From JBOGUF01 sp050696075 (lineage in GTDB: Bacteria; Chloroflexota; Chloroflexia; Thermomicrobiales; UBA6265): 34,099 nt of DNA. The stretch spans positions 1 to 34,099 of the forward strand of contig JBOGUF010000167.1 of NCBI GenBank assembly GCA_050696075.1. The letters are read 5' to 3'. Position 1 is the first letter of the stretch, and each line of letters begins with the position of its first letter. Position numbers and translations under genes: made by a program. Shown piece by piece: positions 7,296-15,575 of this stretch. Below the pieces are notes generated by a model. That model had not been told where the DNA came from. It ran no database searches and was given only the letters and a program-made list of their open reading frames with translations.

Positions 7296-8774
7296 GTGAG
7301 CGCAACGATGACGAAGCCGGAAACGTTCATGAACTACATCGCGGGAGAGTGGCGGGCGGCCGCCTCGGGCGAGACGTTTGAGAACCGGAACCCGGCCGAC
7401 ACCGACGAGCTGATCGGGCGCTTTGCCGCGTCCGGCGCTGAGGACGTAGAACGGGCCGTCACCGCGGCGGTAGAGGTGGCGGAGTCGTGGCGGCAGACGT
7501 CCGCGATCGCGCGGGCGAACATTCTGTTTAAGGCGGCGCAGATTCTCGAGTCGCGGATCAATGAGGTTGGGCGGGATCTGACGCGTGAGGAAGGGAAGAC
7601 CCTCAAGGAGGGAATCGGCGAGACGACCCGCGCGGTGCAGATCCTCCGCTATTTTGCGGGGGAGGCGCAGCAGCCGAGCGGGGAGCATTATCCGTCGGCG
7701 ACGCCGCGGACGCTGCTCTACACGATCCGGGAGCCGCTGGGGGTAGTGGGGATCATCACGCCGTGGAACTTTCCCATTGCAATCCCGGCCTGGAAGATCG
7801 CGCCGGCGTTGGCCTTCGGCAATACTGTCGTCATCAAGCCGGCGAGCGACACGCCGTTGTGCGCCGTGCGGCTAGTCGAAGCGCTGGCTGAAGCCGGTCT
7901 GCCGGCGGGGGTGCTGAACCTGGTGACCGGTAGCGCGGGGCAGGTTGGCGACCCGCTGGTGCGCGACGAGCGCGTGGTCGGCATCACCTTCACCGGCTCG
8001 GATGTTGTCGGACAGGAGCTGCGCCGGCTCGCGGCCGAACGCGGAGCGAAGCTGCAACTCGAATTGGGCGGCAAGAACCCGGCGATCGTGATGGCCGACG
8101 CCGATCTGGAGCACGCGCTGACCCACGTCGTGAACGGCGCGATGATGAGCACCGGCCAGAAGTGCACGGCGACGAGCCGGGCGATCGTCGAGCGCTCGCT
8201 GGTGAGCCAGTTCACGGAGCGATTGGCCGAGCGGATCCAGGGCTTGAAGGTGGGCAACCCGCTCGACGCCGAGACGCAAATCGGGCCGGTGATCACGGCG
8301 CAGGCGGCGGACCGGATCGCGCGGGAGATCGAGGACGCGCGTGCCTCCGACGTGGAACTGGTGGTCGGCGGTGGCCGCCTCGATGGCGATGGCCATGGGC
8401 GAGGTCACTATGTCGCGCCGACGCTCTTTGGCGGGGTCGATCCGAGCTCACGATTGGGCCAAGAGGAGTTGTTTGGCCCGGTGCTCGGCGTGATCGCGGT
8501 CGATGGGTTGGATGAGGCGGTCATGGTCGCCAATCAGGTGCGATTCGGCCTCTCGGCGTCGCTCTTCACGCGCGATCTGGGCAAGGCACTCGCCTTTGTC
8601 CAGGGGATTCAGGCGGGCGTCGTCCACGTCAACAGCGAAACGGCTGGGGCTGAGCCGCATGTACCATTCGGCGGGATGAAGGGCTCCAGCTCGTATTCGC
8701 GGGAGCAAGGGAAGGCGGCGCGGGAGTTCTTCACGCAGGTGAAGACGGTCTATATCGACCCGCCGCCGGCGTAG
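7296..8774 (+). CDS. Aldehyde dehydrogenase family protein
   Basis: This NAD(P)-dependent aldehyde oxidising enzyme has 492 residues, normal for the family. Visible catalytic features are N158 in ITPWNFP, cofactor-binding K181, general base E256 in LQLELGGKNP, and nucleophile C290 in STGQKCTATSR. The C-terminal motif HVPFGGMKGSS is also present. The sequence style is closest to 2-oxoglutarate semialdehyde/semialdehyde-type ALDHs of sugar-acid breakdown, but the substrate cannot be fixed from sequence. The GTG at 7296 lies ten bases after GGAGG (7281-7285); the later ATG at 7308 is 22 bases away and less likely. It stands alone with a palindromic operator candidate upstream and heptamer repeats immediately after its stop. 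Confidence 0.93.
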   Translation: MSATMTKPETFMNYIAGEWRAAASGETFENRNPADTDELIGRFAASGAEDVERAVTAAVEVAESWRQTSAIARANILFKAAQILESRINEVGRDLTREEGKTLKEGIGETTRAVQILRYFAGEAQQPSGEHYPSATPRTLLYTIREPLGVVGIITPWNFPIAIPAWKIAPALAFGNTVVIKPASDTPLCAVRLVEALAEAGLPAGVLNLVTGSAGQVGDPLVRDERVVGITFTGSDVVGQELRRLAAERGAKLQLELGGKNPAIVMADADLEHALTHVVNGAMMSTGQKCTATSRAIVERSLVSQFTERLAERIQGLKVGNPLDAETQIGPVITAQAADRIAREIEDARASDVELVVGGGRLDGDGHGRGHYVAPTLFGGVDPSSRLGQEELFGPVLGVIAVDGLDEAVMVANQVRFGLSASLFTRDLGKALAFVQGIQAGVVHVNSETAGAEPHVPFGGMKGSSSYSREQGKAAREFFTQVKTVYIDPPPA

Positions 8775-8776
8775 GA

Positions 8777-8825
8777 CGAGTACCGAGTACCGAGTACCGA
8801 GTACCGAGTGCCGAGTACCGAGTGC
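8777..8825 (+). repeat. Heptamer tandem repeat, CGAGTRC x7
   Basis: Seven head-to-tail 7-bp units run from 8777 to 8825: five CGAGTAC and two CGAGTGC, starting two bases after the aldehyde dehydrogenase stop. The last bases (AGTGCCCAGTC, 8821-8831) are the exact inverse of 8896-8906, linking this array to the second array. It is noncoding in every sensible frame. Confidence 0.92.
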
Positions 8826-8895
8826 CCAGTCCGCTGGGAAGGACGTTACCAAACATCGCAGGGCGCGATACTTGGACCAACAGTCGACATTAGCC

Positions 8896-8928
8896 GACTG
8901 GGCACTGGGCACTGGGCACTGGGCACTG
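8896..8928 (+). repeat. Heptamer tandem repeat, ACTGGGC x4
   Basis: Four exact copies of ACTGGGC (8897-8924) plus a partial fifth copy lie directly before the ribosome-binding site of osmC. With 8821-8831 the first 11 bases form a perfect inverted repeat across a 64-nt spacer. The two arrays could therefore fold into a long hairpin between aldehyde dehydrogenase and osmC. Confidence 0.9.
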
Positions 8929-8942
8929 TAAGGAGGAAGGAC

Positions 8943-9386
8943 GTGGCGGCTGAGCGGAGTGCGACGACGGTGTGGGACGGGGACCTTCTCAATGGGTCCG
9001 GAGTGCTGAACACGGGCACGGGGGTGATCAAGGATCAGGCGGTTTCGTGGCCGGCGCGGACAGAGGATCCGGGCGGCAAGACGAGCCCGGAGGAGCTGCT
9101 CGCGGCGGCGCACGCCTCGTGCTACGCGATGGCGTTAAGCCACGCCCTGAGCACGGCGGGCACCCCGCCGGAGCGGCTGGAGGTGACGGCGAAAGTTGGC
9201 TTCGGGCCGAAGGACGGCGGCGGGATGGAGGTGAAATACTCCAACCTGAGTGTCAGCGGGCGCGTGCCGGGCCTGGACCAGGCCGGTTTCGAGGAGGCGG
9301 CCAAGCAAGGCGAGGCCGGTTGCCCGATCTCCAACGCGCTGCGCGGCAACATCCCGATCAGCGTCGAGGCGACGTTGGCGTCGTAG
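8943..9386 (+). CDS. osmC: OsmC family peroxiredoxin
   Basis: OsmC proteins are small thiol peroxidases that reduce organic hydroperoxides. The 147-residue protein is the usual length. It has both active-site cysteines, C60 in AAHASCYAMALSHAL and C127 in GEAGCPISNALRGN, and the upstream SPEELLAAAH motif. GTG 8943 is chosen because AGGAGG (8931-8936) sits six bases before it. An in-frame extension back to 8808 would only translate the heptamer repeats. It is followed by a strong hairpin shared with the convergent SRPBCC gene. It may be cotranscribed with the aldehyde dehydrogenase, since reactive carbonyls and hydroperoxides arise together; that is an inference. Confidence 0.93.
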   Translation: MAAERSATTVWDGDLLNGSGVLNTGTGVIKDQAVSWPARTEDPGGKTSPEELLAAAHASCYAMALSHALSTAGTPPERLEVTAKVGFGPKDGGGMEVKYSNLSVSGRVPGLDQAGFEEAAKQGEAGCPISNALRGNIPISVEATLAS

Positions 9387-9416
9387 TCCCCTGGGAGCGT
9401 TCTTTTCGACGTCAAC

Positions 9417-9454
9417 ACCGAGCCGGTTCCCGCGAATGCGGGGACCGGTTCGGT
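9417..9454. terminator. Bidirectional hairpin between osmC and the SRPBCC gene
   Basis: ACCGAGCCGGTTCCC (9417-9431) pairs with GGGGACCGGTTCGGT (9440-9454) over 15 positions with G-T wobbles, leaving a short loop. It lies between two convergent genes and ends at the first base of the minus-strand stop codon. There is no clear T-run on either side, so intrinsic termination is probable but not proven. Confidence 0.6.
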
Positions 9455-9903
9455 TAGCTGGCGCGCTCTTCGAGGATCGCCTTGATCCGCTCCAGGCTCT
9501 GGCGGTTTTCCTTCGGGATTTGCCGCCTTCGCATGACGGCGAAGACCGCTCGACCGAGTACGTTGGTCGGCTGCCAGTGGCTGCGCTGGATCAAGTGCGT
9601 GCCGCTATTGCGTGGGCTGAGCTCGAACGACCATTCGACCCGCATCATGCGGCGATCGGCCGAGTCCCAGGCGATGTGGCGTGGAGGATCGACCGCGGTG
9701 ATCCGGGTGTAGCTGGTGAACTTGGTTGGGACCGATTCGCGGGCTGAATATTCCGAACCGACGCCGAAGGGGTCGTTTGTGGCGACGGGAGCAATGTCGG
9801 TGACGCTCCGCGACCACTCCTTGTGTCGTGGAAAGTCAGCCAGGTAGCTGAAGACTTCATCGACCGGGGCCGCGATGTCGGTGCTGACGTCGGACTGCCA
9901 CAT
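9454..9903 (-). CDS. SRPBCC family protein (polyketide cyclase/START-like)
   Basis: The 149-residue protein has the SRPBCC helix-grip pattern: an N-terminal strand with the IAAPVDEVFSYLADFPRHKEW signature, a central set of strands (TRITAVDPPRHIAWDS, RVEWSFELSPRNSGTHLIQ) and a long C-terminal helix (about 125-145). Such proteins bind hydrophobic ligands or act on them; the ligand is unknown. ATG 9903 follows GGGAGGT at six bases, and the frame's extension upstream is unsupported. It is the last gene of a minus-strand run, 16 nt after the ABM-like gene, so cotranscription is likely. Confidence 0.87.
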   Translation of the reverse strand: MWQSDVSTDIAAPVDEVFSYLADFPRHKEWSRSVTDIAPVATNDPFGVGSEYSARESVPTKFTSYTRITAVDPPRHIAWDSADRRMMRVEWSFELSPRNSGTHLIQRSHWQPTNVLGRAVFAVMRRRQIPKENRQSLERIKAILEERAS

Positions 9904-9919
9904 GGCTGACCTCCCGTGA

Positions 9920-10210
9920 CTATGGTTGGACGGCGACCTCGAACCGCTCGACCGCCGTGATCGTCGAGGAGCCGCGCTCAGCGCTGTCATCTCGAATCTG
10001 GGTCGCCGCCTGTTCGCTGGCCCGCAGGGCCTCCTCATTCTCCCATAGTGTAATAACCAACCACTTGCCGGCTTTGCGGTCGACGAGAACGTAGAAGCCC
10101 TCGAATCCGTCCAGTTGTCGTAGCGCCGTCTCGATGCGATTCTGATTCGCGGCGATGTGTTCGTCGATGGTTTCCGGACTTCCCGCAAATGTGCTGACTC
10201 GCGCAAACAT
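9920..10210 (-). CDS. ABM-like (antibiotic biosynthesis monooxygenase domain) protein
   Basis: This 96-residue single-domain protein has a ferredoxin-like dimeric alpha/beta-barrel pattern: MFARVSTFAGSPETIDEHI, a central LDGFEGFYVLVDRKAGKWLVITLWENEEALRASE, and a closing strand ERFEVAVQP. It resembles the ABM/heme-degrading monooxygenase superfamily, though no heme ligand can be assigned. ATG 10210 is preferred over the adjacent GTG 10213 because AGGAGG sits five bases before it. It lies between the SnoaL-like and SRPBCC genes with gaps of 13 and 16 nt. Confidence 0.82.
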   Translation of the reverse strand: MFARVSTFAGSPETIDEHIAANQNRIETALRQLDGFEGFYVLVDRKAGKWLVITLWENEEALRASEQAATQIRDDSAERGSSTITAVERFEVAVQP

Positions 10211-10223
10211 CACTGCCTCCTCT

Positions 10224-10619
10224 TTACGGATGATCGGGCGCCAGCCCGAGCTGGCGCAACAAGGTGAGCCGGTCGAAGTAGACGCGCACCTCGGTTAGCC
10301 GGCCCTCGCCGTCGAGGCGCCCGATCGAGCACTCGCGAAGCTCGATCGGGCGGCCGCCGTAGGTTGCTCGATAGATCCACTCGTGGCAGATGCGGTTGCC
10401 GTCGGCCAGGATGGACTCGGACGTGAACTGGATGTCCGGCAGCATGGCGAAGAATCCGACGAGGTCGCGGCGGACGGCATCACGGCCGCGCCGCGGCTCG
10501 TCGTAGCTCGGTTCCCAGAAGACGACCTCAGCGGCGAATGCCTCAACTGCCGCCTCGGCATCGTGCCGGTTCATCGCCTCGACCATTCGGTGGATGGTCG
10601 ACCGTGCCAGGTCGGTCAT
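10224..10619 (-). CDS. SnoaL-like / NTF2-fold protein
   Basis: This 131-residue protein has an NTF2-like cone fold pattern: helices IHRMVEAMNRHDAEAAVEAFAAEVVFWEP, then GRDAVRRDLVGFFAMLPDIQFTSESILADGNRICHEW and strands to EVRVYFDRLTLLRQLGL. Relatives include polyketide cyclases and ester cyclase-like proteins, but most members are uncharacterised binding or isomerising proteins. ATG 10619 has GGAGTGG ten bases upstream. It is part of the minus-strand cluster and follows the barrel protein by 57 nt. Confidence 0.85.
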   Translation of the reverse strand: MTDLARSTIHRMVEAMNRHDAEAAVEAFAAEVVFWEPSYDEPRRGRDAVRRDLVGFFAMLPDIQFTSESILADGNRICHEWIYRATYGGRPIELRECSIGRLDGEGRLTEVRVYFDRLTLLRQLGLAPDHP

Positions 10620-10676
10620 CGTCGTCCACTCCGCATTCCGCGCGACAGGCCGTATCCTCCCGCCAAGACCGTATTT

Positions 10677-11330
10677 CTACCCCTGAAACGTGAAGACGAA
10701 GGTGAAACTCGGGGCTGGCGCCGCGAAGTCGGGCGTGATCTGGATCAGGGTGTCGTTCTCTTCGCGCACGGCTGCGGTGAGGATGCCTTGCGCGCCCGCG
10801 TATCGCCCGTGGCCGCCGGTGATGACGCGGATCACGTCGAGCCCAGGCTGAGGCTCGAAGCCTTCGGTCGCGATCGCGTCGGCGGCCGTACCGAGACTGC
10901 CCGCGGTCGCCGACAGCCCGTCACCGAGGACAAACTGCACGGTGGTGATGACCGCCACGTGCATCGGCTCCAGCGTCGCCAGGTCGGCGAGGAACACGCC
11001 CCGGCAGATCCAGCGCCCGATTGAGCCGGCCTGGGTTGGACCGGTCAGCCCCTGGTCGATCGTCCGTTCCGGGTAGATACTGCCGGAAAAGATAAACCAG
11101 TCGCCAAGCAGTGGTGGGCCCGGCGGATCGGTTGGGTTCTGGCGCATTAGGCGAAAGCTGCCGCCGTCCGCGGCAACGTCCAGCGTCAGCGTTGGCGCTT
11201 CCACGGCGGCACGCGATGCCGCCGGCGCGGCCAACATCGCCGCCGCGCCTGCCAGCGCCGCCCCGCCCCGCAGCACCCGACGTCGGTCTACCCGTATCGA
11301 TTGGTCCAACGTGTGAGTCAGTCGGTCCAT
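10677..11330 (-). CDS. Tat-exported beta-barrel protein, allene oxide cyclase/dirigent-like
   Basis: The 217-residue protein starts with a twin-arginine signal (DRRRVLRGGAALAGAAAMLAAPAASRA, here split: DRRRVLRGGAAL with an alanine-rich h-region), so it is exported folded. The mature part has an eight-stranded-barrel rhythm. GDWFIFSGSIYPERTID, then VFLADLATLEPMHVAVITTVQFVLGDG, and ITGGHGRYAGAQGILTAAVREENDTLIQ resemble the allene oxide cyclase/dirigent-like barrel, where GGTGxYxGAxG is the hallmark. Function is unknown; the fold binds or directs hydrophobic substrates. GGAGATCACC precedes ATG 11330. It follows the alpha/beta hydrolase gene by 12 nt and shares a nearly identical signal sequence with it. 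Confidence 0.8.
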   Translation of the reverse strand: MDRLTHTLDQSIRVDRRRVLRGGAALAGAAAMLAAPAASRAAVEAPTLTLDVAADGGSFRLMRQNPTDPPGPPLLGDWFIFSGSIYPERTIDQGLTGPTQAGSIGRWICRGVFLADLATLEPMHVAVITTVQFVLGDGLSATAGSLGTAADAIATEGFEPQPGLDVIRVITGGHGRYAGAQGILTAAVREENDTLIQITPDFAAPAPSFTFVFTFQG

Positions 11331-11342
11331 GGTGATCTCCTC

Positions 11343-12314
11343 TCAAACAAGCTCACGCAGAACGGGCCGTAGTTCCTCTGCCATCGTCGTTGGGCGATCA
11401 AAGTAGGGTGTGTGGGAGCCGGAAATCTCCCGCAACTCTGAGTCGACCTGATTGGCGACCCACTGGGCCGCGTCGTGGTAGTAGTTGCCGCGACTCTCCT
11501 CGCCGGCCAGGACACGGACAGGAATCCGCGAGGCGGACAGCGCCGCGGGTTCGGGGAGATAGGAGGTGAAGGCGGCCAGTTCGGTCGCGAAGAAGAGCTC
11601 GGCGTTGTTCAGCATCCGCTCTCGCAACACTGGGTCGAGCCCGTCGAATGCGGCGTCACCCGCGGCCTCCCGGATGAACGCCTCAAGTGCCGCGCGCGGG
11701 CCGCCCCTGGGCATATGCTCCTCGACCAACTGCTGGAGCATCGCATTGACCTCGGCGGCATACGGCAGAACTCCGATCAGCGGTGGCTCGTGGACGATCG
11801 CTCCGCGCAGCACATTCGGGTGACGCAGCAGCGCGTTGAGAAGGATCACCGCGCCGCCGCTTGTGCCGAACACCGCCGCCGGCGCCATGTCTAGCGCCTG
11901 GATGAGCGCGGCCGCGTCATCGGCCTGTTCGTCCATAGAAGTCTGGGTCCAACCGAGTGGTTTGGGACTGCGCGAATTGCCGCGCCGATCGTAGGTGACG
12001 ACCGTGAACTCGTCCGCCAGCTCGCTGGCGACGTGCTCGAAGTGTCCGGCGTCGCCAGTCGCGCCGGAGATGAACAGGACAGTAGGCCCCTGGCCACGTG
12101 TCTCGTGGTAGAGATCGATGCCGTTCACGTGGACGAGTTGCTGTTGAACCGATTCGGCCTGCTTCATTGCTTTCCTCACCTCCTCTCCGGCGCGCGCTGC
12201 CTTCGGCGCGGCCAGCATCGCCACCGCGCCCACCAGCGCCGCACCACCTCGTAGCATCTGCCGTCGGTCCAACCTGGCCGATTTGGCAGCCGTGTGCGTC
12301 AGTCGTTGGTCCAA
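11343..12314 (-). CDS. Tat-exported alpha/beta hydrolase
   Basis: The protein (323 residues) begins with a twin-arginine signal (RLDRRQMLRGGAALVG, then AAPKAARA). An alpha/beta-hydrolase fold starts at about residue 62: VNGIDLYHETRGQGPTVLFI, oxyanion region SGATGDAGHFEHV, nucleophile elbow GTSGGA and the histidine in ISGSHTPYFDRP. The start is TTG 12314, five bases after GGAGG, and no better start exists that keeps the signal. Substrate unknown. The gene is first of the run leading to the barrel, SnoaL, ABM and SRPBCC genes, and is 173 nt downstream of the LAL regulator. Its leader matches that of the next gene closely, which suggests a duplicated or exchanged signal segment. Confidence 0.9.
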   Translation of the reverse strand: MDQRLTHTAAKSARLDRRQMLRGGAALVGAVAMLAAPKAARAGEEVRKAMKQAESVQQQLVHVNGIDLYHETRGQGPTVLFISGATGDAGHFEHVASELADEFTVVTYDRRGNSRSPKPLGWTQTSMDEQADDAAALIQALDMAPAAVFGTSGGAVILLNALLRHPNVLRGAIVHEPPLIGVLPYAAEVNAMLQQLVEEHMPRGGPRAALEAFIREAAGDAAFDGLDPVLRERMLNNAELFFATELAAFTSYLPEPAALSASRIPVRVLAGEESRGNYYHDAAQWVANQVDSELREISGSHTPYFDRPTTMAEELRPVLRELV

Positions 12315-12487
12315 CGTGACCTCCTTTCAAACAACGCCGTGCAGGCTGGGCCGCCATGCTTTTGCCATGACCCGCGCCACTGCTTGCCACCTCCCGTTGA
12401 CACATGGCCCGTGGTCCATGGTCACGGTAGGGCGGACAGGCAGCCGCCGGCATCTGGAGAACTACCAGGAAATAGTCGGGGTTGATG

Positions 12488-15319
12488 TCAGATTGGCGCG
12501 TCCTGGGGCCCATCGGGATGGCGGCGCGCGACGTAGGCGGCGATCTGGGACCTGGCGGTGAAGTCGAGTTTGGTCAGGATCGCGCTGACGTGGTAGGCGG
12601 CGGTCTTCTCGGTGATGAAAAGCCGCTGGGCGATGTCGCGGTTGCTGCAACCGTTGCCGACGAGTTCGGCAACTTCCCATTCGCGGGCGGTGAGCGGTCC
12701 GGTGCGACGGTCGATCCGCTCGGCGAGCCCGGCAGCCGTGAGGAGGGCGGTGGTTGCCGCCTCGTCGCGCGCGGCGCCAACGTCGGCGAAGTGTCGCTGT
12801 GCCGAGCGCAGGTATTCCGCGGCGCGTGCCCGATCCCCGCGGCGGCCGCGCGCGAGCCGGCCGAGCGCCGCTTCGCGTTGGGTGCGCGCGGCCTCGTAGG
12901 GCATAGGCAGGGCGTTGAGGATATCGACGGCCGCATCCCAATCGGCGAACGCCTCGGACCAGCGATCCATGGCGCGATGGACCTGCCCACGGGCGCGGAG
13001 GAGCAATCCTTCGGCTGGGACCGCGCCCAACCTTCGGGCCATTGCTATGCCGTCCGCACAGGCCGCCGCCGCCCGGGGGTCGCCGAGTCGTGCCAGTGCC
13101 TCGGCCTCGCGCGGCGCCAACGGCATCTCGAAACTCACCGCGCCGACGGCGCGCACGCGCTCGAGAATGCCGCCCAAGAAAGTCAGCGCTTGCTCCGGCC
13201 GGTCGAGCAACAAAAGGAGGTCGGCGACGCGGCGCCCGTGCGCCTGGAGGACTTCGAGATCGGCCGACGCTTCCATTTGCGACCAGGCGCGCATCCAGGC
13301 GTCGGCCGCCTCTTCCCAGCGACCATCGAGCCAGCGCTCGAACCATTGCGCCGTTTCGGAGAGCACGCCCACGCCCAGCGCCTGAAGCTCGGCCAGCTCG
13401 TGTCGTGCTTCGGGCCACCGCCCGAGGTGATAGAGAGCGTTGGTGGCAAGGTTCCACCGAGCGGTTGCCTGGTCGGTCGCGACGCCGCGACGATCGGCGA
13501 TCGTCAGGCAGGACGTGAAATGGTCGACCGCGTCCGCGAAGGCGCCGCGGTAGTACCCGACCGTGCCGAGCGCGGCATGCGCGTCGTGGCGGAGCGCGAG
13601 CTGGGCGTCGTCATCGCCGGTCGCGCCTTGCAGCACCGCTGTTCCCGCGCGTTCCAGCGCGGACCAATCGCCGCGCAGGGAACGGAGGCCACCGAGTTCG
13701 TAGGCGACGCGCCAGCGCGCGATGTCACCGCCATTGTCCGAGGCGCGCGCCACGTCGGCCAGCGTCATTTCGGCTGATTCGTAGGCGCCGCTCGCCGCAA
13801 GTTGCCGCGCCAGTTCGACGCCGGCCTGCCATCGTTCAGGGTGCGCCAGCGGTAGGTTGGCGAAGGCGATCGCAAGATGGCGCGTTGCCGCGGTGCGTTG
13901 CCGATTCCGGCCATAGGCGATGCCTATCAGCCGATGCAAATTAGCTGCACGGATCGTGTCGTCGTGGGCGGTGTAGATCTCGTGTGCCTGTCCGTAGTGG
14001 GCCACGGCCGCGTCGCATTCGTTGAGCGCGGCGTAGTGGTCGCCGAGCGCGGTCAGCACGGAGGAATCTGGCGTGGCCTGACCGAGCAGCGCCTGCTCAA
14101 AGTGCGCGATCGCCTCGCGGTGGGCATGGACGGCCGCCGCCCGCTCCGCCGCGCGGAGCGCGAACGGCGCCGCACGAAGTGGTTCGCCCGCGCGCTCCCA
14201 GTGTTCGGCGATCGTCGCCGGTGAAATCGACGGATCGACTTCGACCATCTCCGCCACCGCGCGGTGGAGCGCTTGACGTTCCGGGGCAGGCGCGCGCGCG
14301 AGTAGCGCGTCGCGAGTGAGGGCGTGGCGGAACGCCAGGTGGCCGTCTGGCCGAACCTCGATTATTTGAGCGTCGACCAATAACCGGAGGATGGGCCACA
14401 GCGTTCTCTCATCGATCAGCCCGATGCGCTGCAGCAGGCCGGCGTCGACGACTTGGCCGACGACGGCCGCCAGCTCGGCGATTCGCACGACTGTCGCCGG
14501 TAGATGGTCCATCCGCGCGTCGAGTGCTTGCCGCAGTGATCGTGGGATCTGGAGCGTCGCGCCGGAACGACGTCCCCAGCCCGTTTCGGTTGGCTCGATA
14601 CCACCGTCCTCGACGAGCGTACGCAGCACCTCCTCGACCAGAAAGGGAATGCCGTCGGTCGCCTCTACCATCTCATCGAGCAATCCGGCGGAAAGAGGCC
14701 CATCGAGCCGAAGGGTTGCGCTGATCATGCGGGCGACCTGGGTACGCCCAAGCGGCCGCAGCACAACGTCGTAGGCCGTCCGCAACCGGTTCAGTTCTGC
14801 CAGAAATCGGGCGAGGGCGGACGAGGACTCCTCGGGGCGGTAGGTCAGCACGAGCAGTATCGGTCCGGGGCGCTGGGCGAGGCCGAGCAGCACGTCCAGG
14901 CTCGATGCGTCGCTCCAGTGCAAGTCTTCGGCGACGAGGATGACCGGACGGAGACCGGCGGCGTGCGCGAGCAGGCCGCGGAGCGCCTCTTGGACGCGCC
15001 GTACCTGTCGGTCCGCTTCTGGGGCGACGCTGGGCAGGTCGGTATCGCCCCCCGCCGCGCGCGCTAACTCCAGCGCCAGCGCATACGGTTCGGTTCGATC
15101 CGATTCCAGGCATGCCGTCCGCACCGTCAGATAGTTATGGGGGTCGGTCTCTGCCTGGAGCTCCGCGATCAGACGACTCTTACCGATACCGGCTTCGCCG
15201 GAGACCAACGCGATGCCGCCATGTCCAGCCGCGAGCGCGTCGAGCGCGACGCGCAGGTGCGCCAGTTCCGGCTCGCGACCGACGAGCGCCGGGGAGATAA
15301 GCGGTCCGCCTGTCGCCAT
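12488..15319 (-). CDS. LAL-type ATP-binding LuxR family regulator
   Basis: This large MalT/LAL-like transcription factor has 943 residues. An N-terminal AAA/STAND ATPase domain has Walker A G41-EAGIGKS-48 and Walker B RPVILVAEDLHW. A long alpha-helical TPR-like middle follows (about 380-860, e.g. LTALGDHYAALNECDAAVAHYGQ). The C-terminal GerE helix-turn-helix occupies the last 65 residues (LTAREWEVAELVGNGCSNRDIAQRLFITEKTAAYHVSAIL). ATG 15319 starts at the conserved region and has GAGGT seven bases upstream. Such regulators typically sense a small ligand through the TPR/ATPase body and activate neighbouring genes. The minus-strand cluster directly downstream and the divergent sensor gene are the obvious candidate targets. 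Confidence 0.93.
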   Translation of the reverse strand: MATGGPLISPALVGREPELAHLRVALDALAAGHGGIALVSGEAGIGKSRLIAELQAETDPHNYLTVRTACLESDRTEPYALALELARAAGGDTDLPSVAPEADRQVRRVQEALRGLLAHAAGLRPVILVAEDLHWSDASSLDVLLGLAQRPGPILLVLTYRPEESSSALARFLAELNRLRTAYDVVLRPLGRTQVARMISATLRLDGPLSAGLLDEMVEATDGIPFLVEEVLRTLVEDGGIEPTETGWGRRSGATLQIPRSLRQALDARMDHLPATVVRIAELAAVVGQVVDAGLLQRIGLIDERTLWPILRLLVDAQIIEVRPDGHLAFRHALTRDALLARAPAPERQALHRAVAEMVEVDPSISPATIAEHWERAGEPLRAAPFALRAAERAAAVHAHREAIAHFEQALLGQATPDSSVLTALGDHYAALNECDAAVAHYGQAHEIYTAHDDTIRAANLHRLIGIAYGRNRQRTAATRHLAIAFANLPLAHPERWQAGVELARQLAASGAYESAEMTLADVARASDNGGDIARWRVAYELGGLRSLRGDWSALERAGTAVLQGATGDDDAQLALRHDAHAALGTVGYYRGAFADAVDHFTSCLTIADRRGVATDQATARWNLATNALYHLGRWPEARHELAELQALGVGVLSETAQWFERWLDGRWEEAADAWMRAWSQMEASADLEVLQAHGRRVADLLLLLDRPEQALTFLGGILERVRAVGAVSFEMPLAPREAEALARLGDPRAAAACADGIAMARRLGAVPAEGLLLRARGQVHRAMDRWSEAFADWDAAVDILNALPMPYEAARTQREAALGRLARGRRGDRARAAEYLRSAQRHFADVGAARDEAATTALLTAAGLAERIDRRTGPLTAREWEVAELVGNGCSNRDIAQRLFITEKTAAYHVSAILTKLDFTARSQIAAYVARRHPDGPQDAPI

Positions 15320-15575
15320 CACTTGACCTCGGGCGTGCGCGCTGTGCGGGCGATGACGGTGACATCTTGCCACGTTTCCGTAGGTCGTCCAAACGCGGTC
15401 GATGCCAGTACAGGGACATTCCGCGGCACGCGGATTGACGTAAAGGCGGAGTGTCGGCCAAGATTGAGGCCGTCACCCCGCTCGCGTCGAGGCGTGCCAT
15501 GGCTGATAAACGGCTGGTCGAAGACCGCACCCACCGACGGTGTCGGTGCGTTTCGCATGTAGTCTGGGGCGAGCG

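Noticed and set aside
8777..8928. Possible CRISPR array
   Set aside because: Units are 7 bp in direct tandem with no spacers, and no cas gene is nearby.
8808..8942. N-terminal extension of OsmC
   Set aside because: The extension only translates the heptamer arrays, and a strong ribosome-binding site precedes GTG 8943.
12488..13777. Long plus-strand frames opposite the LAL regulator
   Set aside because: They are antisense shadows of a high-GC gene. The minus strand has Walker and GerE motifs in one continuous frame.
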